Of a stretch of DNA of 64,000 nucleotides, positions 62,601-64,000 are shown in pieces. The translations under genes were made by a program, and so were the position numbers. The notes beneath the pieces are model-generated. The model was not told the origin of the DNA. It did not search any database and saw only the letters and a list, made by a program, of their open reading frames with translations. Source of the DNA: Sipunculus nudus (Eukaryota; Annelida; Sipuncula; Golfingiida; Sipunculidae); the NCBI GenBank assembly GCA_026874595.1, contig CM049311.1:65515953-65579952 (forward strand), given 5' to 3'. Numbering within the stretch: the first letter of the stretch is position 1; every line of letters starts with the position of its first letter.

Positions 62601-63084
62601 GTCATGGAATCAAATAAGTCCGACCATCCAGCAGTCTCTAACAGTTGCTAGTTTCAAACGCGGATTAGAAAGAACTCTTAATAACCCCAAGGGCCCACCT
62701 GTCCACTTTAATCACGGTAGACGTCGTGAATCAATCATTATGACACAATTAAGGCTCGGGAATAGTCGTCTAAACGACCATCTATATTGTCACGGTCTCG
62801 CTCTTACTGACAAATGTCCTCATTGCCAACAAACTGAAAGCACTACCCACTTTTTCATTGAATGTCCAAAGTATGAGGTCGCCCGACTGGAACTCCTGGC
62901 TAAGTATGAATATATCATGCTTCAATCCATGGAATGTTATACCTTAAACCTTCGGAATAAATCAAGCAGAGCTTTTTTTGTCATTACATGTTTAAACGGT
63001 CATCATTGTCTGACCCTTGAAATGAACCTGAAACTTGTCGAGGCAGTTCACATGTACATTCTTTCAAGCCGGAGATTCTTATAA
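59689..63084 (+). CDS. LINE ORF2: APE endonuclease and reverse transcriptase
   Basis: An intact 1131-codon frame from the first in-frame ATG (59689). The open frame extends upstream to 59545 without an ATG. Order: a short N-terminus with a 2A-like DIHPNPGP at residues 42-49, then an APE-type endonuclease at about 55-300 (HVNVRSL, SESWL, GGGVAIYY, LIGDFN, CDHCPVF). RT follows at about 500-780 (KATGPDDI, YRPISLL, LDASKAFDTVWH, AGVPQGSILGP, FADD at 727-730). The C-terminus has LRLGNSRLNDHL and a CPHC...HFFIEC zinc motif near 1042. The protein nicks target DNA and copies its own RNA at the nick. The type fits the CR1/Jockey group of APE LINEs; the exact clade is unsettled. No frameshift or stop is seen. 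Confidence 0.9.
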   Translation: MFHRLLHNGSPLLKTAKIIFRVFFGAKHRAKMCIFFLIHANDIHPNPGPVPRPHELLVCHVNVRSLLAVGKLEELGILTESYKFDIICVSESWLDSSIPDSIVSLPGFELIRKDRNRHGGGVAIYYKCNLQVIQRRDLIDDQNECLWVEVQGSQGSTLIACYYRPPGQIQSTREIFLSSLELLIEKALVSSASLILLIGDFNDRCLTWNSDHHNSELGLELHDLFDRYGLAQMVYQPTRITEYSKSLLDLLITDSPDSITTTMVLPPISNCDHCPVFCKLSFSPNKTKTTRRTIWDFKRANLEGLNNALDIKFRDGTLEEISDVNSLAEVWTKIFISIASKFIPRKTVLIGHNDKPWVTAELRKLIRKRNRFWRRYRRTRDEQHYQHYKRARNDVVRANRACQNLYFQNLNISLEHSTNKSWWHTVKGLLGKRRQVGIPPIQVGNEMISDNFEKAHAFNNFFLSSQNTPEPAEDEFTIGNSFVFTPYALTSIEARESNVHTILNELKDDKATGPDDIGNFLLRATADSICRSLTLIFNKSLKEGCFPNIWKRAHVCPVFKKGDAHEIGNYRPISLLCNVSKVFERIVHDELYSFLMTNGLLSDTNSGFKKNDSTINQLVAITDKIYRGLDAGYNVRIVFLDASKAFDTVWHKGLISKLKVLGIRGHLLEWFSSYLSNRTQRVIINGVSSKWGRITAGVPQGSILGPLLFLVYTHDISINIQSNIFLFADDTCLLSVMDNSQEGNDRLQQDLTTLEGWARRSRITYNPTKTVSMTFSLKSSPPVYPALLLNGTRLSEVNTHKHLGLTLSHDFSWSHHINEVSSKARKRLGLLTHLKHRLRRNTLEIIYKSFVRPLLEYGNVIFDNCTSASSDELEKVQYDAAEIVSGAMINTNRDKLLKEIGWPTLKNRRFLAKMCLFFKIRNDLCPTYLCSLMPPLVSSISNRTLRTSGNLRPPLARTSRYKSSFFPSCALSWNQISPTIQQSLTVASFKRGLERTLNNPKGPPVHFNHGRRRESIIMTQLRLGNSRLNDHLYCHGLALTDKCPHCQQTESTTHFFIECPKYEVARLELLAKYEYIMLQSMECYTLNLRNKSSRAFFVITCLNGHHCLTLEMNLKLVEAVHMYILSSRRFL

Positions 63085-63476
63085 AGCTATGTTATTTGTA
63101 CATTCTACATATTCAGGCTTCCTGTAAATCTTTTGTTTACGTGTATGCATATATATACTGACAGCTTGGTTACCCCAGATATCAATGTCACATTACTCTA
63201 ATGTATGACTCTAAGAAATATGTATGTGTGTATTTATATGTATATGTAAACATATATTTATGTAACATGTACAGTATATAATGTATACCCTGTGATAGGT
63301 AAGATTATTATTTTGTTTTCTATGTTGTATTCTATTTCAGTTGAATAGCTGTGTTGATATGTCAATTGTTGTACACATTGTATGCCATATATATCTTATA
63401 TGTTGGAAAGTACGTTCATTAGCACTTTGTGCTATTTGTATAATCCAACTAAAATAAATATGTTTAAACTAAAAAA
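63085..63476 (+). mobile_element. LINE 3' untranslated region and A-rich end
   Basis: AT-rich with TATATG runs. AATAAA is at 63453-63458 and the element ends in an A-run at about 63476. The host repeat resumes with CCTGAATTGAGG. The flanking AAACC (50752-50756 and about 63474-63478) may be the target duplication but merges with the A-tail. Confidence 0.65.
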
Positions 63477-63478
63477 CC

Positions 63479-63750
63479 TGAATTGAGGTCACTGTGACCT
63501 ATATTATCTGAGTTTCAGGCCATGTTTGAACACCCCGGAAATAATGCAAAATAAACCCAAATTGCCAGATTCCTCAGGAACAGCTGGATGGATTGTCATC
63601 AAATTTGATGTGCAAATGGGTCTTGATGAACTTCAGCTAATATGCATGAACTATGATGCCACCTACATTATCTTTATTTTTTTAATGTGCAAGGACATAT
63701 TGTCAGCATGCCAGTCGGTTGAGCGTCATGACCCATGGGTCACTTGTTTT
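63479..63750 (+). mobile_element. Family A copy 5, right part
   Basis: Resumes the interrupted ~300-bp unit (TGAATTGAGGTCACTGTGACC, then a truncated ATGCCACCTACATT block). It closes with the family 3' end: GGTTGAGCGTCATGACCC and GACCCATGGGTC, then CTTGTTTT. Together with 48886-50756 it rebuilds one copy of about 2.1 kb. Confidence 0.6.
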
Positions 63751-64000
63751 ATGTCAGATTGGTCACTTGAACCATATTGATGAGAAAAATATTACAAATA
63801 TTAGTGTAATTCTCATAACTGGAAAAGGATTGATGCTGATATTAATCCTTTTTTTCAGTTCCCCCATTATTATTTTTCAATTATACCAAAGGAAATAATT
63901 TATTATATTATTAATGATATATTTACTCAATGCTTTTATTACATGTACTGAAGATGTCCATGTTCATTTGTATTTTGTCTGTGCTTGGACACTGTGAATT
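63751..64000. other. Intron-like AT-rich DNA
   Basis: Nothing recognised. Confidence 0.4.

Overview
The window is animal nuclear DNA: AT-rich, intron-like, and dominated by transposable elements. No bacterial-style gene clusters, operons or ribosome-binding sites are seen. The only host coding sequence I can name is one 165-bp exon at 38644-38808 (+). It matches the coiled-coil exon of GOPC (PIST/CAL/FIG, Golgi-associated PDZ and coiled-coil protein), so much of the window is probably intron of a GOPC orthologue. A second phase-0 exon candidate lies at 44882-45001 (+) and a weaker one at 5003-5144 (-). The repeat style (short terminal palindromes around cores of 140-330-bp tandem units, as in bivalve 'pearl'-type and Helentron-derived elements) suggests a lophotrochozoan, most likely a bivalve mollusc. 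That is inference, not proof. Layout: 1-6200 holds diverged sequence with a hAT transposase relic (2785-3120), a possible promoter/first exon (901-1134) and a hairpin. 6200-10000 holds inverted minisatellite arrays and duplications. 10261-11577 is a Helitron-like element with ~145-bp units (family E). 12826-31274 is a chain of two repeat families: A (palindromic AGCTCAG...CTGAGCT 5' end, GACCCATGGGTC 3' end) and B (TATCCGCC 5' hairpin, CTAG 3' end, ~280-bp units), with B copies inside A. 32500-36220 holds a ~90-bp satellite, another repeat start and a truncated B copy. 36221-48150 is mostly unique intron with the two exons and a SINE-like repeat. 48886-63750 is a three-level nest. The nest is the clearest story. 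An A-family repeat (48886-63750) was interrupted by a ~6.0-kb APE-type LINE (50757 to about 63476) with intact ORF1 and ORF2. Between those ORFs a 6.7-kb LTR retrotransposon (52451-59150, minus strand) inserted with a 4-bp ACAT duplication. Its polyprotein carries gag, protease, integrase and then reverse transcriptase/RNase H, so integrase precedes RT. This is the rare Gmr1-type order among Ty3/gypsy elements. Its two LTRs look identical apart from a 12-bp indel, so the insertion is very young, yet one in-frame stop interrupts RT just before the YIDD motif. Two ~393-bp copies of an unrecognised SINE-like family (39202-39595 and 48168-48560, opposite orientations), each with a perfect 13-14-bp target-site duplication, are the second notable find.
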